Origin: Ilumatobacteraceae bacterium
GTDB lineage: Bacteria; Actinomycetota; Acidimicrobiia; Acidimicrobiales; Ilumatobacteraceae
Assembly: GCA_022843125.1 (NCBI GenBank)
Contig: JALHOG010000020.1
Coordinates: 1-64,000, forward strand
DNA: 64,000 nt
Reading direction: 5' to 3'
Positions 43,969-53,938 of this stretch are shown one piece after another; positions within the stretch are counted from its first letter, which is position 1; every line of letters begins with the position of its first letter. The notes below the pieces were generated by a model that saw only the letters and a program-made list of their open reading frames with translations, had not been told where the DNA came from and did not search any database. Both the position numbers and the translations under genes were made by a program.

Positions 43969-46900
43969 GTGACCGATACCGCCCGGCAGCAGGTGCCGTC
44001 CAGCTACGAGATCTCCGATCGATACCGCCAGGAGGACGGCAGGGTGTTCCTCTCGGGGGTGCAGGCGATCGCCCGGCTCCCGATCGATCAGCTCCGGATC
44101 GACCGTCGCGCCGGGCTCGACACCGCCGCGTTCGTCAGCGGCTACCAGGGGTCGCCGGTCGGCATGTTCTACGAGGAGGTCGACAAGGCGCGACGCACCT
44201 GCCCCGACCTCCCGATCGTCAACCAGCGGGGGCTCAACGAAGACCTCGCTGCGACCTCGGTGATGGGCAGCCAGCTCACGGTGACGCTGTCCGACTGCAA
44301 GTACGACGGGGTGCTCGGCATCTGGTACGGCAAGGGCCCCGGCATCGACCGCGCCGGTGACGCGATCCGCCACGCCGTGTTCGCCGGGACCGCCGCGAAG
44401 GGGGGTGTCGTGGCAGTGGTCGGCGACGATCCGAGCGCGAAGTCGTCGACGCTCCCCTCGTCGAGCGACGCCACGATGGTCGATCTCCACATGCCGCTGC
44501 TGTTCCCGGGGGACCCCCAGGAGGCGATCGACGTGGCCCGTCACGCCGTGGCGCTGTCGCGGGCATCCGGGCTGTGGTCGGGGCTCAAGCTCGTCACCCC
44601 TGTGGCCGACGGCACCGGGACGGTCGACGTCCACCCCGAGCGGGTCGTCCCGGTCCTGCCCGTGTTCGAGATCGACGGCAAACCGTTCGTGCCGCACCCC
44701 GCCGGCCGGCTGATCACGCCGTACACCCTCGAGATGGAGCGTGAGCTGTTCGAGGTGCGCACCGAGATCGCCCGCCAGTACGGCGCGCTCAACGGCTTGA
44801 ACCGGGTCACCGTGCGCGGACCGCACGACTGGATCGGCATCGCCGCGTGCGGCCACACGTACCACGAGCTCCGCGAGGCGCTGCAGGTGCTCGGGTTCGA
44901 CTCCGATCAGGCGCTCCGCGACGCCGGCATCCGGCTGTTCCAGCTCACGATGCCGATCCCGCTCGACCGCCACGACGTGCGCGAGTTCGCTGCCGGGCTC
45001 ACCGACGTGCTGGTCATCGAGGAGAAGAACCCCACGCTCGAGTTGCTCGTCCGCGACGCGCTCTACGACGTCACCGAGCGGCCCCGCGTGTGGGGCAAGC
45101 GCGACGCGGACGGGCACGTGCTCGTCCCCTACGACTCGCTGCTCGACTCCGACCGGATGATGCCGGCGCTGCGGCACCACCTCGGCGAACGCCTTGCCGA
45201 CCGGCTCGTGCCGGCACGCCCACGGCCCGACCGCCAGCTCATCCCACTGAGCGTGACGCGCGCGCCGTACTTCTGCTCCGGGTGCCCGCACAACACGAGC
45301 ACCCGGGTCGAGCCGGGCACGCTCGTGGGCGGCGGCATCGGTTGCCACGGCATGGTGGCGATGATGGAGCCCGAGCGGACGGGCGAGCTCGTGAGCCTCA
45401 CGTGCATGGGCAACGAGGGGGCCCAGTGGATCGGGATCGCCCCGTTCATCGAGCGCCAGCACCTCGTCCAGAACCTCGGCGACGGCACGTTCTTCCACTC
45501 CGGATCGCTCGCCATCCGGGCGGCGGTCGCAGCCGGTGTCGACATCACCTACAAGCTGCTGCACAACGGCACGGTCGCGATGACCGGCGGACAGGACGCA
45601 CAGGGCGCCGTCGACGTGCCCAGCATCGCGGCGATGTTGATGGCCGAAGGCGTCAAGCGGATCATCATCACCGCCGACGACCCCGACCGTCATCGCGACG
45701 CCACCTTCCCGCGCGGTGTCGAGGTCTGGGACCGCAGCCGGTTCGACGAGGCGCAGTCCCTCCTGGCCGGCGTGAAGGGCACCACCGTCCTGATCCACGA
45801 CCAGGCGTGCGCTGCCGAGAAGCGGCGGGCGCGCAGCCGAGGCAAGCTGGCCGTACCCGGGTTCCGGGTGGTCATCAACGAACGGATCTGCGAGGGATGC
45901 GGCGACTGTGGCGACCAGTCGAACTGCCTGTCGGTCCAGCCGATCGACACCCCGTACGGCCGCAAGACCGCGATCCACCAGACGAGCTGCAACTTCGACT
46001 TCTCGTGCATGAAGGGCGACTGCCCGGCGTTCGCCACGGTCACGGTCGACCCCGACGCCAAGGCGAAGCGCCGGACGGCACCTGACGCCCCCCAGCCGTC
46101 GGCGCTCGCCGAACCGCGACCGATCGTCGATCCGGACCGCTTCACGGTCCGCATGTCGGGCATCGGCGGCACCGGGGTGATCACCGTCAGCCAGATCATC
46201 GGCACGGCGGCGATGCTCGCCGGGTTCGAGGTCCGCGGCCTCGACCAGACCGGACTGTCGCAGAAGGCGGGGCCTGTCACGAGCGACGTGCGCATCTCCC
46301 GTGGCGAGCCCACACCGTCCAACCACGCGACCGCTGCCGGCGTCGACTGCTTCCTGGCGTTCGACATGCTCGCCGCCGCGAGCGACTCCCACCGCGAGGG
46401 CTCGGTGATCGGGCGGACCGTCGTCATCGGATCGGTCGAGATGGTGCCCACCGGCGCGATGGTGATCCACCCCGACACCAAGCAGCACCCGGGCGTCGAC
46501 CGGCTGCGCCAACGACTCGATGCCGTGTCACGTCCGGGCGAGAACCGCTACGTCGATGCGGCGTCGATCGCGACGGGAATCTTCGGCAGCACCACCACGG
46601 CGAACATCATGACCCTCGGGGTCGCCGTGCAGATCGGTGCGCTGCCGGTCCCGCCCGAGCACATCGAGCGGGCGATCGAGCTCAACGGGGTGGCGGTGCC
46701 GTCCAACCTGGCGGCGTTCCGTTTCGGGCGCCAGTGGGCGCTCGATCCGCGAGCGGTCGAGACGCTCGCCGGACTCTCGGCGCCCACCGTCGAGACGCTC
46801 GACGAGTTGATCGCACGGCTCGCCGCCGACCTGAGCGACTACCAGGACGACGCCTACGCCAACCGGTTCCTCGCCCGTGTCGCTGCGGTGCGCGATGCCG

Positions 46901-47412
46901 AGCGGCGGGTCTCGTCCGAGTCGACGGCGCTCACCGCAGCGGCCGCGCGGCACCTCCACAAGCTGATGGCGTACAAGGACGAGTACGAGGTGGCCCGGCT
47001 CGCCCTGCTCCCCGAATCGCAGCGGCAGTACGAATCGGTCGGTGGCGCCGGCACCTCGGTCACCTACCACCTCCACCCGCCGGCGCTTCGCTCGATGGGG
47101 GTCGATCACAAGATGAAGTTCCGCCGCACGGGCGCACCGTCGTTCCGTGCCCTGCGGGCCATGAAGAAGGTCCGCGGGACCAAGGCCGACCCGTTCGGCT
47201 ACGCAGAGGTGCGACGCGTCGAGCGGGCGATGATCACGGAGTTCGAGCGTGCGCTCGACACGATCGTCTCGAAGCTGTCGACCGACAACCTCGACGACGC
47301 CGTCGCGATCGCCTCGCTCCCCGATCGCGTGCGCGGCTACGAGCACATCAAGCTCCGCCGGGCCGCCGAGTACCGCGCCGAGCTCGAGCAACGTCTCACC
47401 GACTTCGGATAG
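43969..47412 (+). CDS. Fused indolepyruvate ferredoxin oxidoreductase (IorA-IorB type)
   Basis: 1147 residues. The N-terminal alpha part has pyruvate-ferredoxin-type pyrimidine-binding and TPP-binding domains (GNEGAQWIGIAPF, GDGTFFHSGS). A ferredoxin-like stretch follows, with CEGCGDCGDQSNC and SCMKGDCPAF near 650-690. The gamma part begins RMSGIGGTGVITVSQIIG near 728, and a C-terminal extension follows. It oxidatively decarboxylates aryl-pyruvates from aromatic amino acids to acyl-CoA. GTG 43969 fits the -10 box; ATG 43951 is an alternative start. Confidence 0.9.
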   Translation: MTDTARQQVPSSYEISDRYRQEDGRVFLSGVQAIARLPIDQLRIDRRAGLDTAAFVSGYQGSPVGMFYEEVDKARRTCPDLPIVNQRGLNEDLAATSVMGSQLTVTLSDCKYDGVLGIWYGKGPGIDRAGDAIRHAVFAGTAAKGGVVAVVGDDPSAKSSTLPSSSDATMVDLHMPLLFPGDPQEAIDVARHAVALSRASGLWSGLKLVTPVADGTGTVDVHPERVVPVLPVFEIDGKPFVPHPAGRLITPYTLEMERELFEVRTEIARQYGALNGLNRVTVRGPHDWIGIAACGHTYHELREALQVLGFDSDQALRDAGIRLFQLTMPIPLDRHDVREFAAGLTDVLVIEEKNPTLELLVRDALYDVTERPRVWGKRDADGHVLVPYDSLLDSDRMMPALRHHLGERLADRLVPARPRPDRQLIPLSVTRAPYFCSGCPHNTSTRVEPGTLVGGGIGCHGMVAMMEPERTGELVSLTCMGNEGAQWIGIAPFIERQHLVQNLGDGTFFHSGSLAIRAAVAAGVDITYKLLHNGTVAMTGGQDAQGAVDVPSIAAMLMAEGVKRIIITADDPDRHRDATFPRGVEVWDRSRFDEAQSLLAGVKGTTVLIHDQACAAEKRRARSRGKLAVPGFRVVINERICEGCGDCGDQSNCLSVQPIDTPYGRKTAIHQTSCNFDFSCMKGDCPAFATVTVDPDAKAKRRTAPDAPQPSALAEPRPIVDPDRFTVRMSGIGGTGVITVSQIIGTAAMLAGFEVRGLDQTGLSQKAGPVTSDVRISRGEPTPSNHATAAGVDCFLAFDMLAAASDSHREGSVIGRTVVIGSVEMVPTGAMVIHPDTKQHPGVDRLRQRLDAVSRPGENRYVDAASIATGIFGSTTTANIMTLGVAVQIGALPVPPEHIERAIELNGVAVPSNLAAFRFGRQWALDPRAVETLAGLSAPTVETLDELIARLAADLSDYQDDAYANRFLARVAAVRDAERRVSSESTALTAAAARHLHKLMAYKDEYEVARLALLPESQRQYESVGGAGTSVTYHLHPPALRSMGVDHKMKFRRTGAPSFRALRAMKKVRGTKADPFGYAEVRRVERAMITEFERALDTIVSKLSTDNLDDAVAIASLPDRVRGYEHIKLRRAAEYRAELEQRLTDFG

Positions 47413-47455
47413 CGAATCCGCCATGCCGGGTGGCGGGTTCGGCGTCGACCCGCCA

Positions 47456-47461
47456 AACTGT
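47456..47461 (+). promoter_or_regulatory. Possible -10 box for the antiporter gene
   Basis: AACTGT ends 7 nt before ATG 47469. Confidence 0.3.
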
Positions 47462-47468
47462 GCGCGCC

Positions 47469-48578
47469 ATGAGCCTCCTCACGATCGTCTTCTTCGTCGC
47501 CGGAATCGTCGCCCTCGTCGCCGGAGCGGAGGGTTTGGTCCGAGGCGCTGCGAGGTTGGCTGCACGCACAGGTCTGTCACCGATCGTCATCGGCCTGACC
47601 GTGGTGGCCTTCGGAACGAGCACCCCGGAGCTCGCGGTGAGCATGGGGGCGGCGATCAGGGACGAGGCCGACATCGCGATCGGCAACGTCGTCGGCTCCA
47701 ACATCGCCAACGTCCTGCTCGTCCTCGGGCTGTCGGCCGTCGTCGGTGGCGGTCTCGTGGTCGCACAGCGGATCGTGCGCATCGACGTCCCGATCATGAT
47801 CGGCATCTCCGTGCTCCTGCTGCTCCTCGCCCTCGACGGTGAACTGGTCCGCTGGGAGGGAGCGCTCCTGTTCGCCGGCGTCGTCGTGTACACCGTGTGG
47901 ACCGTTCGTGCGGCCCGGCGCGATCACCTCGCCGGAGGGGCGGTGGAGGAGCTTGTCGAGGCCGAGTACGACGAAGCGCTCAGCGAGGAGAAGCTGCGGG
48001 CGAGTTCACCGTGGGCCGACATCGGCTTCGTCGCCGGCGGTCTCGTCCTGCTCGTCGCTGGCGCCTCCGCACTGGTCGAGGCTGCGACGGAGACGGCAAC
48101 GGCACTCGGCGTGAGCGAACTCGTCATCGGGCTGACGGTGGTCGCCGTCGGCACGTCGCTTCCCGAGGTTGCCACGTCGGTGATCGCTGCAGCCAGGGGC
48201 CAGCGCGACATCGCCGTCGGCAACGTCATCGGCAGCAACATCTTCAACATCCTGGCGGTGCTCGGCTTGTCCGGGCTCCTCTCACCGTCGTCGATCCCCG
48301 TCGCCGACGGTGCACTCTCGATCGACATCCCCGTGATGATCGCCGTCGCCGTCGCATGTCTGCCGATCTTCGTCAACGGGTTCGAACTCAAGCGGTGGGA
48401 GGGGATCCTCTTCCTCGTCTACTACGCGGCGTACGTGCTGTGGCTCGTGCTCGACAGCGTCGATCACGCCGCCCGCGATGCCTACGTGGTGACCGTGCTC
48501 GGTTTCGTGATTCCGCTCACGGTGATCACCTTCGTCGTCATCGCCTATCGCGAGCGCCGAACCCCGAAGCTCGCGTAA
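47469..48578 (+). CDS. Calcium/sodium antiporter (CaCA family, YrbG-like)
   Basis: 369 residues with ten to eleven membrane helices in two inverted halves. Each half carries the alpha-repeat ion motif: GTSTPELAVSMGAA with GNVVGSNIANV, and GTSLPEVATSVIAA with GNVIGSNIFNI. The acidic cytosolic loop (about 160-180) separates the halves. It exchanges calcium or another cation for sodium or protons. Convergent with the reductase gene 3 bp away. Confidence 0.93.
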   Translation: MSLLTIVFFVAGIVALVAGAEGLVRGAARLAARTGLSPIVIGLTVVAFGTSTPELAVSMGAAIRDEADIAIGNVVGSNIANVLLVLGLSAVVGGGLVVAQRIVRIDVPIMIGISVLLLLLALDGELVRWEGALLFAGVVVYTVWTVRAARRDHLAGGAVEELVEAEYDEALSEEKLRASSPWADIGFVAGGLVLLVAGASALVEAATETATALGVSELVIGLTVVAVGTSLPEVATSVIAAARGQRDIAVGNVIGSNIFNILAVLGLSGLLSPSSIPVADGALSIDIPVMIAVAVACLPIFVNGFELKRWEGILFLVYYAAYVLWLVLDSVDHAARDAYVVTVLGFVIPLTVITFVVIAYRERRTPKLA

Positions 48579-48581
48579 CAG

Positions 48582-49808
48582 CTACGCGCGAGCTCGGGTC
48601 TTGCGGAGGACGGGGTCGGCGACAGCGAGTGCCTTGTCGGCGACCTTCATCGTGAAGCCGGCCGCACCGGGGGTCGACGAGTCGACCAGGTTGCCCATCA
48701 CCTGCAGCGTGATCTGGGCGATCCGCTCGGTGCCCACTGCGAACCGCAGGCCCGTTCGCATCAGGCGCGGGTGACCGATCAGGAACGCGAACCGACGACC
48801 GGTGCGCAGGAAGCCGTCGAACCGTTCGCCGATCTGGACGTCGTACTCGACCGCTGCGCTGGCCGGGTCCTTGACGAACAGGTCGGCGATCAGCATCCCC
48901 GACTCGAGCCCGTAGTCGATGCCCTCGCCGTTCATCGGGTTGACGAGCCCGGCGGCATCGCCCACGGCGACCCATCCGGGGCCGTGGCGCTGAACGACGC
49001 TCATCGGGAGCCGCCACGCGCGCGGCCGTTCGAGGTTGGGACCGATGCCCCACGGGTCCTGCACGATCGCCCGGTAGCTCTCGAGCAGCGAGTTGAGGTT
49101 GAGGCTCTTGAACCCCTGCATCGTCGACAGCGCACCGACGCCGATGTTGACGGTGCCGTCACCGCACGGGAACATCCAGCCATACCCGGGGATCCAGGTA
49201 CCGCGCTGGTCCTTGACGGTGAGGCACGCCTCGATGTGACGGTCGAGATGGCGTGGGCTCTCGACGTACGCCCGGATCGCGAGCCCGTACGGCTCGTTCG
49301 GGTCACGGTCGGCGCCGAGCGCACGCGCCACAGAGCCAGGGGCACCCGTGGCGGCGACGACGAGATCGGCGTGGATGTCGCCGTGTCCGGTTCGTACGCC
49401 GATCACACGACCTGAGTCGTCGGCGATCACCTCGCCCTCGGTCTGGAACCGGACGTCGGCGCCCGCGTCGACCGCAGCGTCGATCAGCGCGGCGTCGAGC
49501 CGGCGCCGCGGCCAGACGGCGCCGTGCGGTGGGAAGCGGTCGCCGGGGCTACCCCACGGCAGTTCTCGGACCTGCTTGCCGGCGATCATCCGCAATCCGT
49601 CGATCGGATGCGAGCCGTCGAGCGGGATCTCGAGCTCCTGGAGCGCTGCGACCGCACGCGGCGTCAGCCCGTCACCGCAGACCTTGTCGCGGCCGTGCGG
49701 GCCCTTCTCGAGCACCACGACCCGGGCGCCCTGGCGTGCGGCGCGCATCGCCGTGGCTGCGCCGGCGGGCCCGCCGCCGATGACCGCGATGTCGAACCGT
49801 TCGCTCAC
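48582..49808 (-). CDS. Geranylgeranyl reductase family FAD-dependent oxidoreductase
   Basis: 408 residues. The FAD motif DIAVIGGGPAGAATAMRAA is at about 6-24, KVCGDGLTPRAVAAL is typical of the family near 42, and VGDAAGLVNPMNGEGI near 282 is the second FAD motif. These enzymes saturate isoprenoid chains of menaquinone or lipids; MenJ-like menaquinone reduction is the likeliest role in an actinobacterium. GTG 49808 lies 7 nt from TTGAAT inside the 3' end of the chorismate mutase gene. Confidence 0.88.
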   Translation of the reverse strand: MSERFDIAVIGGGPAGAATAMRAARQGARVVVLEKGPHGRDKVCGDGLTPRAVAALQELEIPLDGSHPIDGLRMIAGKQVRELPWGSPGDRFPPHGAVWPRRRLDAALIDAAVDAGADVRFQTEGEVIADDSGRVIGVRTGHGDIHADLVVAATGAPGSVARALGADRDPNEPYGLAIRAYVESPRHLDRHIEACLTVKDQRGTWIPGYGWMFPCGDGTVNIGVGALSTMQGFKSLNLNSLLESYRAIVQDPWGIGPNLERPRAWRLPMSVVQRHGPGWVAVGDAAGLVNPMNGEGIDYGLESGMLIADLFVKDPASAAVEYDVQIGERFDGFLRTGRRFAFLIGHPRLMRTGLRFAVGTERIAQITLQVMGNLVDSSTPGAAGFTMKVADKALAVADPVLRKTRARA

Positions 49809-49815
49809 CCCACCG

Positions 49816-49821
49816 ATTCAA
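49816..49821 (-). promoter_or_regulatory. Possible internal -10 box for the reductase gene
   Basis: TTGAAT on the minus strand ends 7 nt before GTG 49808 and overlaps the stop codon of the upstream gene. Confidence 0.3.
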
Positions 49822-50132
49822 TCGGAGGTCGGCGGCTCGTGCTCAGCGATGCGCTCATGATGATGGATGACTTCCGCCACGATGAACCGCAGGAATTTCT
49901 CGCTGAAGACCGGATCGAGCCCGGCCTGCTCGGCCAGCGCGCGCAGCCTGGCGACCTGCTGCTCCTCCCGCAACGGGTCAGCGGCGGGCAGCCCGGCGGT
50001 GGCCTTGTAGCGCCCGACCTCCTGCGTCACCTTGAATCGTTCGGCGAGCATGTGGATCAACGCGGCGTCGATGTTGTCGATGCTCGACCGGTACTTGGCG
50101 AGCGGCGAATCTGAGGCGGGCGTCTCGGCCAT
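49818..50132 (-). CDS. Chorismate mutase (AroH/AroQ type II helical)
   Basis: 104 residues. The helical AroQ fold is clear: YRSSIDNIDAALIHMLAERFKVTQEVGRYK spans helix 1 with its catalytic Arg and Lys, then DPLREEQQVARL and SEKFLRFIVAEVIHHH. It converts chorismate to prephenate for Phe and Tyr synthesis. Start ATG has TAGGGT 9 nt upstream. It is divergent from the dehydrogenase-aldolase gene and 9 bp before the reductase gene. Confidence 0.9.
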   Translation of the reverse strand: MAETPASDSPLAKYRSSIDNIDAALIHMLAERFKVTQEVGRYKATAGLPAADPLREEQQVARLRALAEQAGLDPVFSEKFLRFIVAEVIHHHERIAEHEPPTSD

Positions 50133-50141
50133 GGCGTCAGG

Positions 50142-50192
50142 ACCCTACAAGATCCTGCAAGATCGTGGCTCGACGGCCGGGAGCGCTACCTT
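50142..50192. promoter_or_regulatory. Divergent leaderless promoters, chorismate mutase / dehydrogenase-aldolase
   Basis: TAGGGT (minus, 50147-50142) ends 9 nt before ATG 50132; TACCTT (plus, 50187-50192) ends 8 nt before GTG 50201. Confidence 0.45.
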
Positions 50193-50200
50193 CCGCTGTC

Positions 50201-51934
50201 GTGCCTCACGCTTCGCCAGTCCCACTGCTCTTCGTCGACCATCCGTTCCCGCAGGTGTACCTCGACCTCGTCGACGGCAGGGCGACGGTCGTCGGGAACG
50301 GCACCGATGACGGGCTCGACCGAGCCGATGCGATCTTGGCCAGCGCGGTTCGGCCGTGGAACGCTGCTGCGTTCGCGCTCGCTCCCACCTGCAAGGTCAT
50401 CTCACGCGTCGGGGTCGGGTACGACAACGTCACGGTGGCCGACGCAACCGCGGCGGGGATCGTCGTGTGCAACACGCCGATCGCACCGATGGTGTCGACC
50501 GCCGAACACACCCTCGCGCTGATGTTCGCGGTCACCAAGCACCTCCCCCACCACATCGCTCGCGCCAAGCAGGGACTCAAGGGTGAGCCCGTCGGCAGGG
50601 CGCTCGAGCTCGACGGGATGACGCTCGGACTGATCGGCATCGGCCGGATCGCGAGCCGGGTCGCCATCGCCGCCCAGGCGCTCGGCATGCGCGTGATCGC
50701 CTGCGATCCGGGCGTCACCGAATCGCCGGTGGCCGGCTGCGAACTGGCCGACGTCGACCGGGTGCTCGCCGAGGCCGACGTGCTCTCGCTCCACGCCCCG
50801 GCGCTCCCGTCGACGCGTCAGATGATCAACGCTGCGGCCCTCGCCAAGATGAAGCCAGGGGCCTACTTCGTCAACTGCGCCCGCGGGACGCTCGTCGATC
50901 ACGACGCGCTGCTCGCTGCGATCGACAGCGGTCATCTCGCCGGCGCCGGGCTCGATGTCACCGACCCGGAACCGCTCCCCGAGGGGCATCCGCTGCTCGA
51001 TCGCCCGAACGTCGTGATCACGCCGCACATCGCGTCGGCCAGCGTCGCGGGCCGGCGGCGCCTGTACGAGCACTCGATCGAGAACGCGCTCGCCGTGCTC
51101 GACGGCCGTCCGGCCAATGTCGTGCGCGCCAGACCAGACAGGATCACCCCCATGACGAGTTTGCGAGAGAAGTGGTCGGCCGGGCAGGAGACGCTCGGGT
51201 TCTGGTTGTCGGTCCCGAGCTTGCTGTCGGCGGAGATCGCCGCCCGCAACCCGGTCGACTACGTGTGCATCGACAACCAGCACGGTGTGAACGACTATCA
51301 GATCACTGCGGCGATGATCAGCGCCGTCGAGCTGGGCGGCGGCACACCGATCGTCCGTGTTCCCTGGAACGAGCCGGGCGTGATCGGCAAGATGCTCGAC
51401 GCCGGGGCGCACGGAGTGATCGTGCCGATGGTGAACACCCGCGAGCAGGCCGAGGCGGTGGTGCGCTCCTGTCGCTACGCGCCCGCCGGATCGCGCAGCT
51501 GGGGCCCGGTGATCGCCGGCATGCGGCATGCCGACAACCGAGCCTGGGCCGACGCCAACGTTGCGTGCATTCCGATGATCGAGACCGTCGAGGCGCTGAG
51601 CAACCTCGACGACATCCTCTCGGTCCCGGGCGTCGACGCGATCTACGTCGGCCCAGCCGACCTCTCGATCAGCCTCGGCCTCGCTCCCTACGCGAACGAC
51701 GGCAACCCGCTGTTCGACGACGCCCTCGCATCGATCGTCGCTGCGTGCCAGCGGCACGGGGTCGTCCCGGGCATCCACGCCACCGGGCCGCTCACTCCGA
51801 AGCGTCGGCAGCAGGGGTTCCGAATGGTCACCGTCACGAGCGACGCGCTCGCTATGCGCGCTGGCTACGCGAGCGAGCTCGCCGCCGCGACGGGCGAGGG
51901 TGCCGACCAGGCGCCCGCCGGCAAGATGTACTGA
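50201..51934 (+). CDS. Fusion of D-2-hydroxyacid dehydrogenase and HpcH/HpaI aldolase
   Basis: 577 residues in one uninterrupted frame. Residues about 1-315 are a D-isomer 2-hydroxyacid dehydrogenase: VISRVGVGYDNV, LGLIGIGRIASRVAIAA (NAD site) and FVNCARGTLVDHDAL with later Glu and His. From about 320 an HpcH/HpaI class II aldolase follows: SLREKWSAGQETLGFW, CIDNQHGVNDY, ARGVIVPMV-like HGVIVPMVNT and YVGPADLSISLG. The two halves are usually separate proteins. An internal ATG at 51152 could give a free aldolase. GTG 50201 is set by TACCTT 8 nt upstream. Role in sugar-acid breakdown is inferred. Confidence 0.85.
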   Translation: MPHASPVPLLFVDHPFPQVYLDLVDGRATVVGNGTDDGLDRADAILASAVRPWNAAAFALAPTCKVISRVGVGYDNVTVADATAAGIVVCNTPIAPMVSTAEHTLALMFAVTKHLPHHIARAKQGLKGEPVGRALELDGMTLGLIGIGRIASRVAIAAQALGMRVIACDPGVTESPVAGCELADVDRVLAEADVLSLHAPALPSTRQMINAAALAKMKPGAYFVNCARGTLVDHDALLAAIDSGHLAGAGLDVTDPEPLPEGHPLLDRPNVVITPHIASASVAGRRRLYEHSIENALAVLDGRPANVVRARPDRITPMTSLREKWSAGQETLGFWLSVPSLLSAEIAARNPVDYVCIDNQHGVNDYQITAAMISAVELGGGTPIVRVPWNEPGVIGKMLDAGAHGVIVPMVNTREQAEAVVRSCRYAPAGSRSWGPVIAGMRHADNRAWADANVACIPMIETVEALSNLDDILSVPGVDAIYVGPADLSISLGLAPYANDGNPLFDDALASIVAACQRHGVVPGIHATGPLTPKRRQQGFRMVTVTSDALAMRAGYASELAAATGEGADQAPAGKMY

Positions 51935-51971
51935 ACCCCGCCGGTGGGAGCCAGAGCGCGTTCCGAGCGCG

Positions 51972-52829
51972 TCACGGCTGCTCCCACCGACCGAGGGTGC
52001 AGCGATCGTGGGACGCCAGGTCGGGGCGGGTCTCGACGTGTACGAAGCCCGCTTGCCGGAGCAGCGCTCTGACCGCCTCGCCCTGATCCATGCCGTGCTC
52101 GAGCACCAACCAGCCGCCGTCGACGAGGTGGCCGGGCGCGCCCGACACCAGGGCCCGGATCGCGTCGAGACCGTCGGGGCCGCCGAACAGCGCGCCGGCG
52201 GGTTCCCACTCGGCCACACTGGCTTCCAGCAGCGGCGAACCGTCGGCGACGTACGGGGGGTTGCTCACGATCACGTCGCAGCGCACCTCGGGCGGCAAGG
52301 CGTCGAACCACGACCCGGCGGCGACCAGCACGTTGCGTCCGGCGCGCCCGATCCCGGCCAGGTTGGCGCGGGCGACGGCGAGCGCGTGGTCGCTCACGTC
52401 GGTGATCCACACGGTCGTTCCGACGAGCGGTAGCTCATCCGCGAGCGCCAGGCCGATCGCGCCCGACCCGGTACCGAGATCGGCGACCACCCGCCCGTCG
52501 GGCACGCTGGCCGCCAGCCCGATCGCCACGTCCGCGACCATCTCGCTCTCGGGCCGGGGGATCAGCACGCGACGATCGATCGCGAGGTCGAGGCGCCGGA
52601 ACCCCCACCTGCCGAGGACGTACTGCAGTGGCTCCCCGGCCCGATAGCGGGCGACCATCGCGTCGAGGTGGGCGACCATCCGCTCGGTGACGGGTTCGTC
52701 GAGCGACCGGTCGAACTCGTCGCCGTCGAGCGACACAGCGACCTCGCAGATCCAGCGCGCTTCGTGGCGGGCACCGAGCACGGTCGCGGTCTGCGACCAG
52801 AGTTGGCGGATCGAGACGGCGTCGCTCAC
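51972..52829 (-). CDS. prmC: Peptide chain release factor N5-glutamine methyltransferase
   Basis: 285 residues. An N-terminal helical part carries PLQYVLGRWGF near 67, then the SAM site VADLGTGSGAIGLALA near 114 and the catalytic NPPY motif (VIVSNPPYVAD) near 185. It methylates the GGQ glutamine of release factors, and prfA lies 8 bp upstream on the same strand, the usual pairing. Confidence 0.95.
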   Translation of the reverse strand: MSDAVSIRQLWSQTATVLGARHEARWICEVAVSLDGDEFDRSLDEPVTERMVAHLDAMVARYRAGEPLQYVLGRWGFRRLDLAIDRRVLIPRPESEMVADVAIGLAASVPDGRVVADLGTGSGAIGLALADELPLVGTTVWITDVSDHALAVARANLAGIGRAGRNVLVAAGSWFDALPPEVRCDVIVSNPPYVADGSPLLEASVAEWEPAGALFGGPDGLDAIRALVSGAPGHLVDGGWLVLEHGMDQGEAVRALLRQAGFVHVETRPDLASHDRCTLGRWEQP

Positions 52830-52837
52830 CGGTGCCC

Positions 52838-53929
52838 TCAGCCGTCGACAGCGGCCAGCTGTCTGGTCCGCTCGTCGTGCAGCAGCGCATCGACGACGAG
52901 ATCGAGCTCGCCAGCGAGCACATCGCTCAGGCGGTACACGGTGAACCCGATGCGATGATCGGTGACCCGGTTCTCCTTGTAGTTGTAGGTGCGGATCTTC
53001 TCGCTGCGGCCGCCGCCGCCCACCTGGGATCGACGCTCGGCCGATTGCTCGGCGTTGCGCTCGCGCTCGGCGATCTCGTGCAGCCGAGCGCGCAGCACCT
53101 GCATCGCACGCGCCCGGTTCTGGAGCTGGCTGCGCTCGTCCTGCATGGTGACGACGAGACCGGTCGGCACGTGGGTGATGCGCACCGCCGAGTCGGTGGT
53201 GTTGACGTGCTGACCGCCGGCACCGGACGAGCGGTACACGTCGATCTCCAGATCGCGATCGTCGATGCTCACCTCGACTTCATCGACCTCGGGCAACACG
53301 GCGACCGTGGCGGACGAGGTGTGCACCCTGCCCTGGCTCTCGGTGACAGGAACCCGCTGGACCCGGTGCGGGCCACCTTCGAACTTGAGCCGCTGCCACG
53401 CATCGTCGCCCCGGACGACGAAGGTGACCTGGTTCACGCCGCCGAGATCGCTCGTGTCGTGCGACAGCGTCTCGACCTTCCACCGGCGGTTGGCGGCGTA
53501 GGCCAGGTACATGTCGTACAGGTCGCGAGCGAACAGGTTGGCTTCCTCGCCGCCTTCTGCACCCCGGATCTCGATGATCACGGCGCGCCCGGCGTTCGGG
53601 TCGCGCGGGAGCAGCAACTCGCGCAGTTCGGCGCCCAGCCGCTCGATGTCGGCGGATGCGGCGTCGACCTCGTCATCGAGATGGACGCGCTCGTCCCCGA
53701 TGGCCACCTCGAGCAGCTCCCTGGCAGTCGCTCGGTCGGCGGCACGCGCCTCGATCGACCGGAAGACCGCGACCACGGGCTCGAGCTCGCGGTAGCGCCT
53801 CGTGACGGTCCGCAGCCGACTCGGGTCGGTGGCGGTCTCCGGGTCGGCCAGGCGGGCTTCGAGCTCGCGGAACTCGTCGGCGACCGCGGACAGACGCTGG
53901 TGCTGGTCGACCTCGGCACGTTCGGACAT
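52838..53929 (-). CDS. prfA: Peptide chain release factor 1
   Basis: 363 residues. RF1 features: the anticodon-like tripeptide region [14 protein letters not shown] near 187 and the catalytic [16 protein letters not shown] near 235 with GGQ. It ends translation at UAA and UAG. ATG 53929 has TAGCCT 9 nt upstream. Note that UGA is read by RF2, not RF1, which matters for the in-frame TGA at 35311. It precedes prmC. Confidence 0.97.
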   Translation of the reverse strand: MSERAEVDQHQRLSAVADEFRELEARLADPETATDPSRLRTVTRRYRELEPVVAVFRSIEARAADRATARELLEVAIGDERVHLDDEVDAASADIERLGAELRELLLPRDPNAGRAVIIEIRGAEGGEEANLFARDLYDMYLAYAANRRWKVETLSHDTSDLGGVNQVTFVVRGDDAWQRLKFEGGPHRVQRVPVTESQGRVHTSSATVAVLPEVDEVEVSIDDRDLEIDVYRSSGAGGQHVNTTDSAVRITHVPTGLVVTMQDERSQLQNRARAMQVLRARLHEIAERERNAEQSAERRSQVGGGGRSEKIRTYNYKENRVTDHRIGFTVYRLSDVLAGELDLVVDALLHDERTRQLAAVDG

Positions 53930-53938
53930 GGCGATTCG

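Noticed and set aside
43876-46512. Very long minus-strand frame opposite the indolepyruvate oxidoreductase
   Set aside because: Composition (R, D, H, V, G rich) is typical of high-GC shadow frames; the plus strand has clear conserved domains.
52838-53929. Reassignment of TGA as a sense codon in this genome as an explanation for the internal TGA at 35311
   Set aside because: Many genes in the window end with TGA at conserved C-termini (gpsA, HIT, rho region and others), so TGA is a normal stop here.
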